64,000 bases of DNA from Spirochaetota bacterium (GCA_016214035.1 JACRPF010000020.1:256800-320799), one strand, 5' to 3'; positions 26,912 through 44,656 are shown, numbered from the stretch's first letter. Numbers and translations: made by a program. The notes: a model not told the origin generated them from the sequence alone.

Positions 26912-28597
26912 TTATGCTCCTTCACCGATCGCGCGGACGATCTCTTCCGCCGAGAACGGGAGTCCGTTCGACTTGAGGACACGGCGAGTTACTGCAGTAC
27001 CATATGTCTTTATCAGAAGATCCGCGAATTGTCCTGTCACATTGTTCTCGATGACGACGATACGCTCCGCGCGTTCAAAATATCCGCGGGCGCTTTCAGG
27101 CAGCGGATACACCTGCGAAAAATGCAGAATACCTATCGTGCTGTCGTTAAGGCGCGCATATGCTTCGGCGATCACCGATTTTGTAGATCCCCATCCGACG
27201 AGCAGCGTGGCATATCGTTCGCCACCGGTAAACACCGGCGGCACGACGCGTTCAAGGACTGCCTTGCTCTTTTTCAAACGCTTGTCGACCATGCGGTCTC
27301 GAACGGCAAGATCCTCGGTGATATACCCGCTCTCATCATGCTCGTCGCTGTCCACACGCACCAGCCCGTCGCCGAAACCCGGTATGCCTCGCGGCGAGAC
27401 GCCGGTATCGGTGAATGCATACCGCCGGTATTCGGGGTTTGTCCCGTGTATGTGCCGCTCGCTGTGAATCCGGGAAACATCGAACGGGGCGGTATCGTAA
27501 TAGGTATCGACGAAATATTGGTCGGCAAGTATGAACACCGGCACCTGATAACGCTCGGCGAGGTCGAACGCTTCAGCGGTGAGCGTGAATGCCTCTTCGG
27601 CATCACCCGGCGCGAGAATGATGCGCGGAAAATCACCGTGTCCTGCATAGAGGACAAGCGACAGATCACCCTGTTCGGTGCGTGTGGGAAGTCCCGTTGC
27701 CGGTCCGGGGCGCTGCGCGATAAAGATAACAGCCGGCGTCTCGATCATACCCGCAAGGCTCACCGCCTCGGTCATGAGCGCAAACCCGCCGCCCGATGTC
27801 GTCACCATCGAACGCGCACCGGCATATGAAGCGCCGAGCGCCATGTTGAGCGCGCCCACTTCATCCTCTATCTGTTCAACGATGATGTCGATTGTTTTTG
27901 AATATTCGGCAAGCATGGTGAGTACACCGGTTGACGGCGACATGGGATATGAACAGGCAAAGGTGCACCCGCCGGCTATAGCCCCAAGCGCGATAGCCTC
28001 CGTCCCGCTCACCAGCGCACGGGCGTCCGTCGTCCGGTCCGGCGGTAGTATCGCAACGGAGCATCTGTCGGCAAGCGCAGCCGCCAGTGCATAACCCTTA
28101 CCCGCGGCAAGCACATTGCCGTCGATAACCGGCCGCAGTTTTCCGGCGAAATTCGCTGCAATCGCTTTTTCCACGAGAGCGCTGTCGATTTTCACTATTC
28201 CCGCAAGGAGCCCCACGGCAACCGAGTTCGCATACAGCGTGTTGCCGCATTCCTTTGCAATGTCAGCGAACGGTATCTCGATGATATCGGGATAGCCGGC
28301 GTTCTTCTCGCCGATGACAACCGTATCCCGCGATCTGCGCGCCGACAGATGCGCGGTGGTATCCGCGGTGAGCGGCACGAGAATGTCCATCTTCTCGATA
28401 TACGCGCGCACCGGATAACGTGCTATTCTGATCGATGTACTGTTGACACCGCCGCGTACGCGCGACATATATTCTTTGGTCGCATACACATGATAGCCGG
28501 CATTTTTTACCAGTGCAACCAGTATCTTCTCGATCGATTGAATTCCCTGCCCGGCTTCTCCGGCGAGGACGATGGAAACTTCATCGGTAAACGGCAT
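26912..28597 (-). CDS. 2-oxoacid:ferredoxin oxidoreductase, fused gamma-alpha subunit
   Basis: 561 residues. The N-terminal 185 residues are the gamma domain ([29 protein letters not shown]). The alpha domain follows: [49 protein letters not shown] (in parts), and [23 protein letters not shown] in similar form. The C-terminal part ([33 protein letters not shown]) binds coenzyme A in related enzymes. This gamma-alpha fusion with a separate beta is the usual KorAB form. AAGGACATCC precedes the ATG. The stop codon TAA is one base above the beta ATG, so the two subunits are translationally coupled. Confidence 0.92.
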   Translation of the reverse strand: MPFTDEVSIVLAGEAGQGIQSIEKILVALVKNAGYHVYATKEYMSRVRGGVNSTSIRIARYPVRAYIEKMDILVPLTADTTAHLSARRSRDTVVIGEKNAGYPDIIEIPFADIAKECGNTLYANSVAVGLLAGIVKIDSALVEKAIAANFAGKLRPVIDGNVLAAGKGYALAAALADRCSVAILPPDRTTDARALVSGTEAIALGAIAGGCTFACSYPMSPSTGVLTMLAEYSKTIDIIVEQIEDEVGALNMALGASYAGARSMVTTSGGGFALMTEAVSLAGMIETPAVIFIAQRPGPATGLPTRTEQGDLSLVLYAGHGDFPRIILAPGDAEEAFTLTAEAFDLAERYQVPVFILADQYFVDTYYDTAPFDVSRIHSERHIHGTNPEYRRYAFTDTGVSPRGIPGFGDGLVRVDSDEHDESGYITEDLAVRDRMVDKRLKKSKAVLERVVPPVFTGGERYATLLVGWGSTKSVIAEAYARLNDSTIGILHFSQVYPLPESARGYFERAERIVVIENNVTGQFADLLIKTYGTAVTRRVLKSNGLPFSAEEIVRAIGEGA

Positions 28598-28780
28598 GGA
28601 TGTCCTTCTTCATACGTATTCTTATTTTTAAGTTTAATCATTATCCGATAAAAGGCAACTTGATGCCGAACGATTTTATGGCAGACCCCGGAGCAGTTCA
28701 GCGCAAACAACATTACCGGATATTGCCCAAAATGGAAAAATAATTATATTAGTATTATAGAAAAATATCCGCGGGGCACA

Positions 28781-29740
28781 ATGGGAAAATTCATATCGTT
28801 TTTAAAATCACTTTTTGTAACCTGGTTCAGCTCGGACTATTCCGTTCTCGCTGATGTCCCCGCTGACAATAAAAAAGGGATCGACTGGGCCGCAGCCGCT
28901 CCGTTCATCCTGTTCCACCTCATGTGTTTCGGCATCATCTGGGTCGGCTGGAGCCCGTTTGCGGTCATCTTTGCCGCCGCCTTCTATGTCGTCCGCATGT
29001 TCGGGATCACTGCATTTTATCACCGATACTTTGCGCACCGCGCCTTCAAATCGAACCGGTTTTTCACATTCCTTTTCGCATTTCTGGGCTGCTCCGCCAT
29101 GCAGAAAGGTCCGCTCTGGTGGGCCGCGATTCACCGCCATCATCACATCTACGCCGACACGAAAGATGATATACACTCGCCGAAGATCCACGGATTCCTC
29201 TGGAGTCATATCGGATGGATACTTGCGCACGAGAACAAACGCACCCGCGTGGAATATATAAAGGACTGGCAGAAATTCCCCGAGATCGTTTTTATCGATA
29301 AATTCGCTCTCGCTATCCCCTTTGTCGTCGCCGTCGGCGTTTTTTTATTAGGTCACGTACTTTTTTATTATGCGCCGTGGCTTCACACCAACGGCATGCA
29401 GCTCCTTGTCTGGGGCGTGTTCGTATCCACGGTGGTGTGCAGCCACGCGACATTCTCGATCAACTCTATCGACCATATGTTCGGAAGCCGAAGATACGAA
29501 ATGCCGAACACCAGCCGCAACAATGTGCTGATGGCGATACTGACACTGGGCGAAGGATGGCACAACAATCATCACCATTATGCCATCACCGCCCGTGCGG
29601 GATTCTACTGGTGGGAAATCGATATAACATACTATGTGCTCGTTATCCTTTCATGGATAGGCATCGTTAAAGATCTTCGCCCGCTGCCGAAAAATATACG
29701 GGACAGCGGCCAGTATGTAAAAACAGCACCGCCCGCTTGA
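28781..29740 (+). CDS. Acyl-CoA/acyl-lipid delta-9-type fatty acid desaturase
   Basis: 319 residues of a membrane di-iron desaturase. The three histidine boxes are present in order: HRYFAH, HRHHH and, near the C-terminus, EGWHNNHHHY (HNxHH). Hydrophobic stretches at about 35-75 and 178-225 form the four membrane segments. Such enzymes insert a cis double bond using oxygen and reduced electron carriers, so the host must meet oxygen at least at times, in contrast to the oxygen-sensitive oxidoreductase next door. GGGG is 5 bases above the ATG. TATTAT at 28753-28758 could be a -10 but no good -35 was found. A delta-9 position is likely from family membership only. Confidence 0.9.
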   Translation: MGKFISFLKSLFVTWFSSDYSVLADVPADNKKGIDWAAAAPFILFHLMCFGIIWVGWSPFAVIFAAAFYVVRMFGITAFYHRYFAHRAFKSNRFFTFLFAFLGCSAMQKGPLWWAAIHRHHHIYADTKDDIHSPKIHGFLWSHIGWILAHENKRTRVEYIKDWQKFPEIVFIDKFALAIPFVVAVGVFLLGHVLFYYAPWLHTNGMQLLVWGVFVSTVVCSHATFSINSIDHMFGSRRYEMPNTSRNNVLMAILTLGEGWHNNHHHYAITARAGFYWWEIDITYYVLVILSWIGIVKDLRPLPKNIRDSGQYVKTAPPA

Positions 29741-29961
29741 AACTCAACCCCTGTATATCATTCACGTTTCCTGAAAAAATTCAAAACGACCGCGAGATTG
29801 GCGAAGGAGGAAATGTCTTTCGAGAAATCGCAAATCTGTTTGAGCAACATAAACACACATCGGAGAACAGGCGTTTATTCGATAATACTGCCATATATAT
29901 TTATTATGCAGTATGCGAGTTATTTGCCGATTTCGAGAAAGATATTTCCCCCGAGCAATAA
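29737..29961 (+). CDS. Possible small hypothetical protein overlapping the desaturase stop
   Basis: A 74-codon frame starts at a TTG that overlaps the desaturase TGA. Its residues look protein-like and helical (NVFREIANLFEQHKH, YIYYAVCELFADFEKD) and richer in Phe, Tyr and Glu than random antisense frames. There is no Shine-Dalgarno for the TTG. An internal GAAGGAGGAA followed by ATG (29813) opens another frame that collides with the fucosidase gene on the other strand. It may be a remnant of a degraded gene rather than a working one. Confidence 0.25.
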   Translation: MKLNPCISFTFPEKIQNDREIGEGGNVFREIANLFEQHKHTSENRRLFDNTAIYIYYAVCELFADFEKDISPEQ

Positions 29962-29983
29962 CGCGCGCGACTCAGTTCCCCGC

Positions 29984-31423
29984 TCACTCCACCCCGAACT
30001 TCACCACCGCTCCCTTCCGCGACGGCCGTTTTTCCTCATCCCTGAACCATTCGGGAATATTGACGGTAACGCTTGTATCGTCCTGCTTGAAACGCAGCGA
30101 TTCCTCGGTGCCAAGCAGCGATGCCGATGTCATTTTTTTTCCGTTGAGCGCCGCAATCCTGAGCGAATCGACGGAGAAGTGCCCGCCCGGCCAGCGGAGG
30201 AATATCGCGTAGACCGTTTTCCCGTCCTTGCTCCGGGTGAAACGCATATGCCTTCCTTCCTGATAAGTGTCGAACGGTCGCGTCGCATAGATAGCCTCGC
30301 CGTAGGCGCGAAGCCATGCACCGGTATATTCGAAACGGTCCTTGACGTCCTTATGGAAACTGCCGTCGGGGCCTGGACCGTAACCAACCTGAAACGTACC
30401 TCCCTTGGCGGTGGCATCCACAAGATTGTCGATGATCCATTCGCCCGGTTTGTACTCGTCGGTGCTCATGTACGAGAAGTTCGTACTTCCCGGATAGATC
30501 GCTTTCCACGGACGTCCCATCTTGGAAAGATTGAGCTGATCGTAATGTTCCGCGCCCGCAGCAGTCTCGCTCGGAAGTTTACGCTCGGGCGTGTGATGGT
30601 CGCCGTATGCGCCGATGCCGCGGTTACGGAAAAGTGCGTCGGGCTGCAGCCGCCGTATCATTTTTATCGTGGCGATGATGTCCTTTGTGAAACCGAACTT
30701 CTCGTCCGGCAAATTCATATCGAGCGAAAGCACGTCGAGCGGTCCGTAGTTCGAGCATACCTCGAGAAGCTGTGCGCGATGACGGTCAAGAAGCCGCGCG
30801 TAACCCTCGGGGTCGCTCTCCGGCGTGTATGTTTTATCGAGATACGGATTCCACTGGTCGCAGCGGTAATCCATATTGAACCAGTCGATATGCGAGAAAT
30901 AGAGGCCGATGCCGAGGTCGTGCCTGCGTCCGGCGTCTACTAGTTCGCGCACCACATCGCGTTTGAACGGAGTCTCCATTATCGAATATGCAAGATCGCA
31001 CTCAACGATACGTCCGCGATCCGCTCCGGTGTGTCCCATGCGCCGGCGCACACGCGTCTTCGTGTCGAACATCGAAAACCCGTCGAGATGTTTCGTGGTG
31101 AACGAGAAGAACTGCGCACCGCCGTTCTTGATCATCGTCATCCATTCGTCGGCGTCGAATTTCTGCGGATTCCACTCGAGCGCGCGCCGCTCATACTCGG
31201 CCTGAAGCCCGTGACCGGCCTGCGTAAGCCCCCACGACTCCTTGAAGTTGAACATGCAGTACGGACCCCAGTGTATGCGAAGACCGAATTTCCGGTCGAG
31301 AAAGCGTTCAATACCCGCCTCGCTTGCATGAACATAGTCCCTGTCCACGCCGCGATAATCGGAATATTTATCCTGTTTGCGCTGTTCCGCCGCAAGCTGT
31401 TCGGAAGTAGGAAAATCGTTCAT
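29984..31423 (-). CDS. Alpha-L-fucosidase-like glycoside hydrolase (GH29)
   Basis: 479 residues, no signal peptide. GH29 features are FGLRIHWGPYCMFNFKES near the start, WMTMIKNGGAQFFSFTTKHLDGFSMFD (in parts) with the conserved KHLDGF/KHHDGF block, and YFSHIDWFN. The expected nucleophile Asp is in LDVLSLDMNLPDEK, but the surrounding LWFDG of classical fucosidases is changed to LSLD, so specificity may differ. The C-terminal part is a beta domain (DKTVYAIFLRWPGGHFSV). It would remove terminal L-fucose or a similar deoxy sugar from imported oligosaccharides. GGAG lies 10 bases above the ATG. It follows the LacZ-type gene by 124 bases in the same direction and may be co-transcribed. Confidence 0.82.
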   Translation of the reverse strand: MNDFPTSEQLAAEQRKQDKYSDYRGVDRDYVHASEAGIERFLDRKFGLRIHWGPYCMFNFKESWGLTQAGHGLQAEYERRALEWNPQKFDADEWMTMIKNGGAQFFSFTTKHLDGFSMFDTKTRVRRRMGHTGADRGRIVECDLAYSIMETPFKRDVVRELVDAGRRHDLGIGLYFSHIDWFNMDYRCDQWNPYLDKTYTPESDPEGYARLLDRHRAQLLEVCSNYGPLDVLSLDMNLPDEKFGFTKDIIATIKMIRRLQPDALFRNRGIGAYGDHHTPERKLPSETAAGAEHYDQLNLSKMGRPWKAIYPGSTNFSYMSTDEYKPGEWIIDNLVDATAKGGTFQVGYGPGPDGSFHKDVKDRFEYTGAWLRAYGEAIYATRPFDTYQEGRHMRFTRSKDGKTVYAIFLRWPGGHFSVDSLRIAALNGKKMTSASLLGTEESLRFKQDDTSVTVNIPEWFRDEEKRPSRKGAVVKFGVE

Positions 31424-31547
31424 AGCTGATACTCCGCTGTTGTATTATCAATACAATGCGTACGGATATGGCCGTATACGTTCATCAGATTCAGATGCAT
31501 GTATACAGGATTATGATAATCCGATTCCCCTTGACTATTTCACGCGA

Positions 31548-35128
<3,581 letters not shown>

Positions 35129-35155
35129 AAAAAAAGTCAAGCTGCTGACAGCAGC
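35129..35155 (-). terminator. Second hairpin below the rRNA operon, probable back-up terminator
   Basis: Minus strand GCTGC-TGTCA-GCAGC (35155-35141) is followed after TTGAC by seven T (35135-35129). The stem is short and the T-run is separated by five bases, so this is a weaker terminator than the one just upstream. Confidence 0.5.
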
Positions 35156-35169
35156 CTGATGCTCTGGAT

Positions 35170-35209
35170 AAAAAAAGAGTCAGCGCCGGACTTACGCCCG
35201 GCGCTGACA
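35170..35209 (-). terminator. Rho-independent terminator of the rRNA operon
   Basis: Minus strand GTCAGCGCCGG, loop, CCGGCGCTGAC, an 11-base-pair perfect stem (about 35208-35179), followed by TC and seven T. It lies about 10 bases after the 5S gene. Confidence 0.93.
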
Positions 35210-35218
35210 TATAAAAAA

Positions 35219-35333
35219 CCCGGCAACGTTCTACTCTCCCGCACAGCTACCCATGCAGTACCATTGACGATGAGAGGCTTAACTGCCGTGTTCGGAATGG
35301 GAACGGGTGTTTCCCTCTCTCCATGGTCACCGG
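35219..35333 (-). rRNA. rrf: 5S ribosomal RNA
   Basis: 115 bases beginning CCGGTGACCATGG and ending GTTGCCGGG, with complementary ends forming helix I. The internal CCCATTCCGAACACGGCAGT block is the universally conserved loop B/helix III segment. Last gene of the rRNA operon. Confidence 0.95.
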
Positions 35334-35361
35334 ATTAATTAACAAATTTAGCAAAGAACAC

Positions 35362-35422
35362 GTTCTTTGACAAATGAATGAGAGCAATAGTACGAATGTT
35401 TTACAAAAGAGAATGATAATAT

Positions 35423-35430
<8 letters not shown>
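35362..35430 (-). other. 3' arm of the 23S processing stems
   Basis: Bases 35408-35430 are a perfect 23-base complement of 38337-38359 at the other end of 23S. Further out, 35362-35387 pairs with 38519-38544 over 26 bases with one G-U pair. Together they form the long stem expected to be cut by RNase III to release pre-23S. Confidence 0.85.
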
Positions 35431-38336
<2,906 letters not shown>

Positions 38337-38344
<8 letters not shown>

Positions 38345-38544
38345 ATATTATCATTCTCTTCACGGTTTCCCGTGCTTCGAACTAAAATATTAGTCCCGGA
38401 CAATACTTTCCTACATTCGCCAATTTTTTTTTATTCTAAGACGCAAAATGAATTATTAATGATACCAACACTTACAGTCTATTGTAAGATAAAATTCTCT
38501 GGTATCTTCATAAATACTTTGCTCTCATTCACTTGTCAAAGAAC
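38337..38544 (-). other. 5' arms of the 23S processing stems and 23S-tRNA spacer
   Basis: The 5' partner strands of the two stems lie at 38337-38359 and 38519-38544. The 160 bases between are AT-rich and hold no gene. This places the RNase III double-strand cut in the 23S leader between the tRNA-Ala gene and 23S. Confidence 0.8.
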
Positions 38545-38602
38545 TCCCGATATAGTAAAGAAAACTAACCGGCAACATTAAACACCCTGGCGCAGCAGTA
38601 AT

Positions 38603-38675
<73 letters not shown>

Positions 38676-38697
38676 ATTCTCGTTATCCAAGAATGTG

Positions 38698-38771
38698 TGG
38701 GCCTAAGTGGGTTTGAACCACTGACCTTTCGATTATCAGTCGAACGCTCATACCAACTGAGCTATAGGCCC
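38698..38771 (-). tRNA. tRNA-Ile (GAU)
   Basis: 74 bases. Acceptor GGGCCTA pairs with TAGGCCC, the anticodon loop CTGATAA carries GAT and the T-loop is GGTTCAAACCC. CCA is not encoded. It lies 22 bases from tRNA-Ala. The order 16S, Ile, Ala, 23S is the common bacterial arrangement. Confidence 0.96.
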
Positions 38772-38824
38772 AATATCACTAAAGCCCCGGGGTTGTTCAC
38801 ATCAAAGATCAAAAAAATTCGCTC

Positions 38825-38840
38825 AAAAATGAATAGCAAA
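38825..38840 (-). other. 3' arm of the 16S processing stem
   Basis: Minus strand TTTGCTATTCATTTTT here is the exact complement of the segment at 40516-40531 in the 16S leader, giving a 16-base-pair stem around pre-16S. Confidence 0.8.
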
Positions 38841-38874
38841 TAAAAGTACCTGCACAGATAAATAAGGTCTCCTA

Positions 38875-40391
<1,517 letters not shown>

Positions 40392-40515
40392 CAAATTTTA
40401 TTGGTCGTTATCCTATTACGGATAACTAATATTCAGGGAAATAGAGTATGTATCTAAACGGCATTGCTGCCGTTCGATAACACACCAAAATTAACTTTAC
40501 CTGTGCTTCGTCTCA

Positions 40516-40531
40516 TTTGCTATTCATTTTT
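40516..40531 (-). other. 5' arm of the 16S processing stem in the rRNA leader
   Basis: Minus strand AAAAATGAATAGCAAA pairs exactly with 38825-38840. It lies between the promoter and the mature 16S 5' end. The leader 40392-40583 holds no gene. Confidence 0.8.
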
Positions 40532-40583
40532 CAAAGAACTTCGGCCACCGTTCAAGCGTTTCCGCTTTTCTCAGTGGGGGTGT

Positions 40584-40612
40584 AATATACTACATGAAAG
40601 ACCTAATGTCAA
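40584..40612 (-). promoter_or_regulatory. rRNA operon promoter with AT-rich upstream element
   Basis: Minus strand TTGACA (40612-40607), 17-base spacer, TATATT (40589-40584). Upstream (about 40620-40660) is a T/A-rich run (AACTTTTTTTTGTCTATTTT) that looks like an UP element. Predicted start near 40577, about 186 bases above mature 16S. Confidence 0.85.
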
Positions 40613-40848
40613 GCACGCTGCCATAAAATAGACAAAAAAAAGTTAAAAAAACGACCACTGAAGGCTGTTTTGACCATAATTACCGAAATAGTGATACATA
40701 TAATACATGCGGCACTTTTATTTTTTCTGAAACGATACTATCGCAACGAATGTATGCCATAACCATGTGTGCTTTCTTTGATTTTTTAAGAATTTCGCTG
40801 TTCGCTTTCGGAAAATACGAATCATGTCAACTGAAAAATGACGCCGCG

Positions 40849-41736
40849 CTATTTTTTTGCAACTGTCCCGCGCGTGATTATCAGAACGCTGTTGATGATG
40901 TGATGACTGATCAAATACAACACCACGGGAACCGCCGCAAGCGGCGAAAAATTATTGAGTGCAACGAGCATACCGAGCCCGACATTTTTCTGACCGAGAC
41001 TCACCGCAAGCGATCTGCGATGCGACGGATCTTTTCCGATGATGAATCCGGCGGCGTACAACACAGACGCAACGCAAAAAACAAAACCGAATATTCCCAG
41101 AGCGGTGAGCAACGGCAATGCGCGGAACCGCGGACTTGCGACCGCGATACTGGTGTACACGATGAATATCATCGCGAGCGGATTATAGAACGGCGCGATG
41201 TTTTTTGATATTCTGTCAACCGCAGGAAGACGCCGCACGATGATTGATATGACAAACGGAATTATCACAACGCTTCCGACCTCGGTAAGTATTGCCTTTA
41301 CCGGAACCGCAACGGCAGCGGCTGAAAGCCACACGCCGGTAAGAACGGTGTATGCAATCGGCGAGAGCAGATTATATATCACCGCATTGACAACCGGCAA
41401 TTCCTTTTCGCCGCCCATAAGCGACGCCATCACAACGCCGCTCACCGCCGGGGGCGTTATCACCGCGAGAAAAAAGCCTGTTGCTATCTCGCCGGGGAGC
41501 ATTCGCCCGGCCAAAAGTGCCAACGGCGGCAGTATGCCCCACACGATGACCGGGAAAGCCGCGAGTTCATAGCGCACAAAACTTTTCAGCTCAAGCGTGA
41601 GCGCAAGAAAATTAAAATAGAGCATGGCCCCGAGAACAAACGGTATCACCGGCTTGCCGGCACTGCCCTGCGGGAATAGAAATCCCGCTATGACCGCGGC
41701 GATGAGACCGATACCGGTAACTGTTGCGCTGTTCAT
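40849..41736 (-). CDS. BASS-family (bile acid:Na+ symporter-like) membrane transporter
   Basis: 295 residues, almost entirely hydrophobic with about nine to ten membrane segments. The repeat architecture and the SLGQKNVGLGM segment near residue 240 match the crossover region of bile-acid/sodium symporters and the related ArsB/ACR3 group, where Na+ and substrate bind. The ATG overlaps the stop of the radical SAM gene by four bases (ATGA), so translation is coupled. Natural substrates of bacterial BASS proteins are organic acids rather than bile acids; here the substrate is unknown. It is the last gene of the FkbM-kinase-SPL-transporter operon. Confidence 0.78.
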   Translation of the reverse strand: MNSATVTGIGLIAAVIAGFLFPQGSAGKPVIPFVLGAMLYFNFLALTLELKSFVRYELAAFPVIVWGILPPLALLAGRMLPGEIATGFFLAVITPPAVSGVVMASLMGGEKELPVVNAVIYNLLSPIAYTVLTGVWLSAAAVAVPVKAILTEVGSVVIIPFVISIIVRRLPAVDRISKNIAPFYNPLAMIFIVYTSIAVASPRFRALPLLTALGIFGFVFCVASVLYAAGFIIGKDPSHRRSLAVSLGQKNVGLGMLVALNNFSPLAAVPVVLYLISHHIINSVLIITRGTVAKK

Positions 41737-42824
41737 GAATGCAGCATTCCTTTTTTTCTGAGCGATGCTTCGAAATCAGCAAACGAGAATTTCCTGTCGA
41801 AAACAGAACTCCACATCGCCGGTGTTTCCATGCACATATAGAGATACGTTTTCCGATCATGGGCGCGAATAGCTGATATCATCTCGCGGTACAGCGCTTC
41901 CCGCAGCGGGCGCAGGTATCGCCGTTTGCCGTCTTCACACGGAACAAACTCATCAAAGAGAAATTCGTAGCCTTTGCCTGAAGCAAACCTGCACTCCTCC
42001 ATGGCGCGCGGGAAACGCACACCTCCCATGCTGATCCAGGCGATATCGGCAGGCGTTACCGACCGGTATATCGCGTTGACAACGGCGCGATACGAGCGCT
42101 GCCATTGCGGAAAACGGATGATCGGATCGAAATGGAATGCCACGGAATATCCGGCGCGGGCACAGCGTTTGGCAGCGGCAAGGCGCTCGACCAGTGATGC
42201 CGTGCCGTGCTCATGCCGCTCGATATGCGTCTGCGGATTCAGCGAAAAGGCGAACACGATACGCCGTGAATGCTCCGGCACGTCGCGTGCAAGTATATGA
42301 TCGATATTCGCGGATTTCGTCTTGAACTCGAGGAACATATTCGGATGATCCGCGGCCATGGTTATCAGTGCTTCCGAAAGACCGGTGATGTCGTCATACG
42401 CGAGGCTGTCGATAAGTTCACCGGTGCCGATGCGGCAGAACCGATCATCAAGCGCTGCCGCTTCATCGATTATCACCTGCGTATTCGTATAGACTACCGT
42501 CAGCTTTGTATTGTCATACACATGAAGAAAACAGTAGTCGCATGAGAACGGACATTGAAAACCGGCGTCGATGACACGATATCCGCAGCAGACGAAATAT
42601 TTCGTTCCGGGACAGTGCCGGATGAACGCGCCCTGATTGCGGCAGAGAAAAACCGCCTGCTTGGCACGCAGATCCGATGGAGGGAGTATCGCATCAATTG
42701 CTTCACGGTCTTTGACTATATGTACTTTTGCGCGCGGGAATGCACGGCGAAATCGTTTGACAACGGGACTCGCAAGGACATCCGGAACGTCCTCGACGAA
42801 CAGGTACCGCACCCTTCGTATCAT
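41733..42824 (-). CDS. Spore-photoproduct-lyase-family radical SAM protein
   Basis: 363 residues. The radical SAM cluster is CPFSCDYCFLHVY (CxxxCxxC, residues about 100-110), preceded by CPGTKYFVCCGYRVIDAGFQCP in pieces, the signature of the SPL group. Typical SPL flanking segments follow: DSLAYDDITGLSEALI, FLEFKTKS, VVFAFSLNPQ-like, and FHFDPIIRF. True spore photoproduct lyase repairs thymine dimers of spores, but spirochaetes do not sporulate. This is a broad SPL-like enzyme whose role in non-sporing bacteria is unknown. The start overlaps the histidine kinase stop by four bases. A missing terminal Cys141-equivalent could not be judged by eye. Confidence 0.82.
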   Translation of the reverse strand: MIRRVRYLFVEDVPDVLASPVVKRFRRAFPRAKVHIVKDREAIDAILPPSDLRAKQAVFLCRNQGAFIRHCPGTKYFVCCGYRVIDAGFQCPFSCDYCFLHVYDNTKLTVVYTNTQVIIDEAAALDDRFCRIGTGELIDSLAYDDITGLSEALITMAADHPNMFLEFKTKSANIDHILARDVPEHSRRIVFAFSLNPQTHIERHEHGTASLVERLAAAKRCARAGYSVAFHFDPIIRFPQWQRSYRAVVNAIYRSVTPADIAWISMGGVRFPRAMEECRFASGKGYEFLFDEFVPCEDGKRRYLRPLREALYREMISAIRAHDRKTYLYMCMETPAMWSSVFDRKFSFADFEASLRKKGMLHS

Positions 42825-44650
42825 GCCGATGTGACAGACCTGAAATCTATTGAAAATACCGAGCCTTTGCCGGGCACACTGTCAACCCGGAGTACGGCGT
42901 GATGGTCATGTACGATCTTCTCTACGACTGAAAGACCGAGACCGCTGCCTTTTTCCTTGGTTGTATAATACGGTTCGAAGATGCGCGTGAGAAGATGATC
43001 GGGAATACCCGCACCCGTGTCCGCAACGGATACGGTGAAACATTCACCCATGGCGTCCTGCCTGTACGAAGTACGCACCGTCACCGTGCCGGTGTTCTCA
43101 ATGGATTCCACGGCGTTTTTCATGAGATTCACGAGTACGCTCGCAAATTTCTTGCTGTCGAGCGGCGCCTTAAAGTCACGTTTGGACAGTTCAAGCTGCA
43201 TACTGATACGCCGTGAGGCGTGTTTATACGACGAAAAAGCGCTTTTTACACTGGAATTCACCGATATCGGCTGCGATGACAGTTCGGTGACAAACGAGAA
43301 TTGGGAAAAATCACGCACGAGCGACAATATCGTATTGCTCTGCGAGAGTATCGCGGCTGCCGCATCGCCCACCTGGCGCTGCCATCCCCGCTTTCGCCGG
43401 CGCACCGCGCGGGTGATGAGCTCGGCATTGAGGTTTATCGGCGTCAGCGGGTTTTTTATTTCATGGGCGAGACGCAGCGCCACATCGCGCCAGGCTATCA
43501 TCCGTTCATGCGCCGCGGAAAGCTCGCGGTTGTGCCTGAGTGAACGCACCATCATGTTGAAACGCTCCATAAGATTCCGCACATCCTTGGTGCCCTGCGG
43601 CCGCACGATGAATGACAGATCATCCTCGGCGATCTTTTTTGTCCCGCGTGCAAGCGCCATGATGGGCGTGGTGATGCTCCGGGACATGAGAAACGATATA
43701 AAGATGACGATGACGGAAACCGCGGCGGCGCCGAAAATAACAAGCATATTCATGATAAACTCGAAATCCTGGCGGGTTGTCCGCAGTTGCTTATAGAACT
43801 GCAGTGACCCGACGATCTCATTGCGTTTTTCGACACTGTCGCGCGGCGGCTCCATGACGGCGGCAATATAACCCACCGCGGCAGAACCCCGGTCGATACG
43901 CCGTAATAAAAAACGATACGTCCTGCCGCCGTAGGCACGTTCGGCTGCGAATGTTCTTCCGGCCGGCATGGTATGATAACTGCGGAGCATGAGCGCCGCG
44001 ATATTGTCGCGCCCGGAAGGATATACGGCGGCACCGTTCGTTGCGACCGCCATCACGGTTTCATTCGAAAACCTGCCGTTCATAGCCGCATTCACGCGCG
44101 CCCACTCGCCCGCCTGCGCACGGACAAATGCGGCATCGGCATTGAGAAGCGCGTTATAATCATCGAGCAGTTTTGCGGTTTTTTCTTTCCAGACGTCATA
44201 CTCCTGCCGGAGCACCGCAACCGATTTTTCAAGCGACGCCTCGCCGTTCCCCGTAAGCCATATCTGATAATTGAAGCGGATAACGCGCATGGAGACAACG
44301 GCGACAAGAACGGTGGGCGTGAGTATCGCGATGAGGAGGAGCATGGTAACCTGCAGGCGGAACATGGCGCCGGCCTCTTTTTTTATCACGCTGATGAAAA
44401 GCTGCACCAGCATGCTGACACCGATAAGCACGCTCGTCAGCGGCAGCACCAGTGAGAAAAAAATCAAAAACGGGTTATTCCAGCGCAGTGTCGTTATATG
44501 CGGCTCATAGATGATACTGGTGACCCATAGTGAAAAAAGCACGATAATGCCGAAAAACACGATATATACCGGCTGAAACACCGTCTCCTGCACCTGTTTT
44601 CTCAGACGGTTCAAGCGGGCCAGCGTGATCAGTCGTTGTCGATTGAGCAT
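42821..44650 (-). CDS. NtrY-like membrane sensor histidine kinase
   Basis: 609 residues. Several membrane segments occur in the first 130 residues (VYIVFFGIIVLFSLWV, LVLPLTSVLIGVSMLVQ, LLIAILTPTVLVAVV), then a periplasmic region (about 135-290), another segment (about 300-325), HAMP (RSITTPIMALARGTK), the phosphoacceptor His in RLAHEIKNPLTPINLNAEL, and the ATPase domain with NLMKNAVESI, DTGAGIPDHL, FEPYYTTKEKGSGLGL. The combination is that of NtrY-type kinases. No response regulator is adjacent, so it is an orphan kinase whose partner lies elsewhere, possibly the NtrC-like protein at 56313. It starts 6 bases after FkbM with no good ribosome site, implying coupling. Confidence 0.9.
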   Translation of the reverse strand: MLNRQRLITLARLNRLRKQVQETVFQPVYIVFFGIIVLFSLWVTSIIYEPHITTLRWNNPFLIFFSLVLPLTSVLIGVSMLVQLFISVIKKEAGAMFRLQVTMLLLIAILTPTVLVAVVSMRVIRFNYQIWLTGNGEASLEKSVAVLRQEYDVWKEKTAKLLDDYNALLNADAAFVRAQAGEWARVNAAMNGRFSNETVMAVATNGAAVYPSGRDNIAALMLRSYHTMPAGRTFAAERAYGGRTYRFLLRRIDRGSAAVGYIAAVMEPPRDSVEKRNEIVGSLQFYKQLRTTRQDFEFIMNMLVIFGAAAVSVIVIFISFLMSRSITTPIMALARGTKKIAEDDLSFIVRPQGTKDVRNLMERFNMMVRSLRHNRELSAAHERMIAWRDVALRLAHEIKNPLTPINLNAELITRAVRRRKRGWQRQVGDAAAAILSQSNTILSLVRDFSQFSFVTELSSQPISVNSSVKSAFSSYKHASRRISMQLELSKRDFKAPLDSKKFASVLVNLMKNAVESIENTGTVTVRTSYRQDAMGECFTVSVADTGAGIPDHLLTRIFEPYYTTKEKGSGLGLSVVEKIVHDHHAVLRVDSVPGKGSVFSIDFRSVTSA

Positions 44651-44656
44651 TGACTG

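Noticed and set aside
26774-27829. 351-codon plus-strand frame
   Set aside because: Antisense to the oxidoreductase subunits.
29798-30943. 381-codon plus-strand frame with a GGAGG site near its start
   Set aside because: Most of it is antisense to the GH29 gene, which has conserved motifs in the other frame; only the first part could be coding and is listed as a weak small protein.
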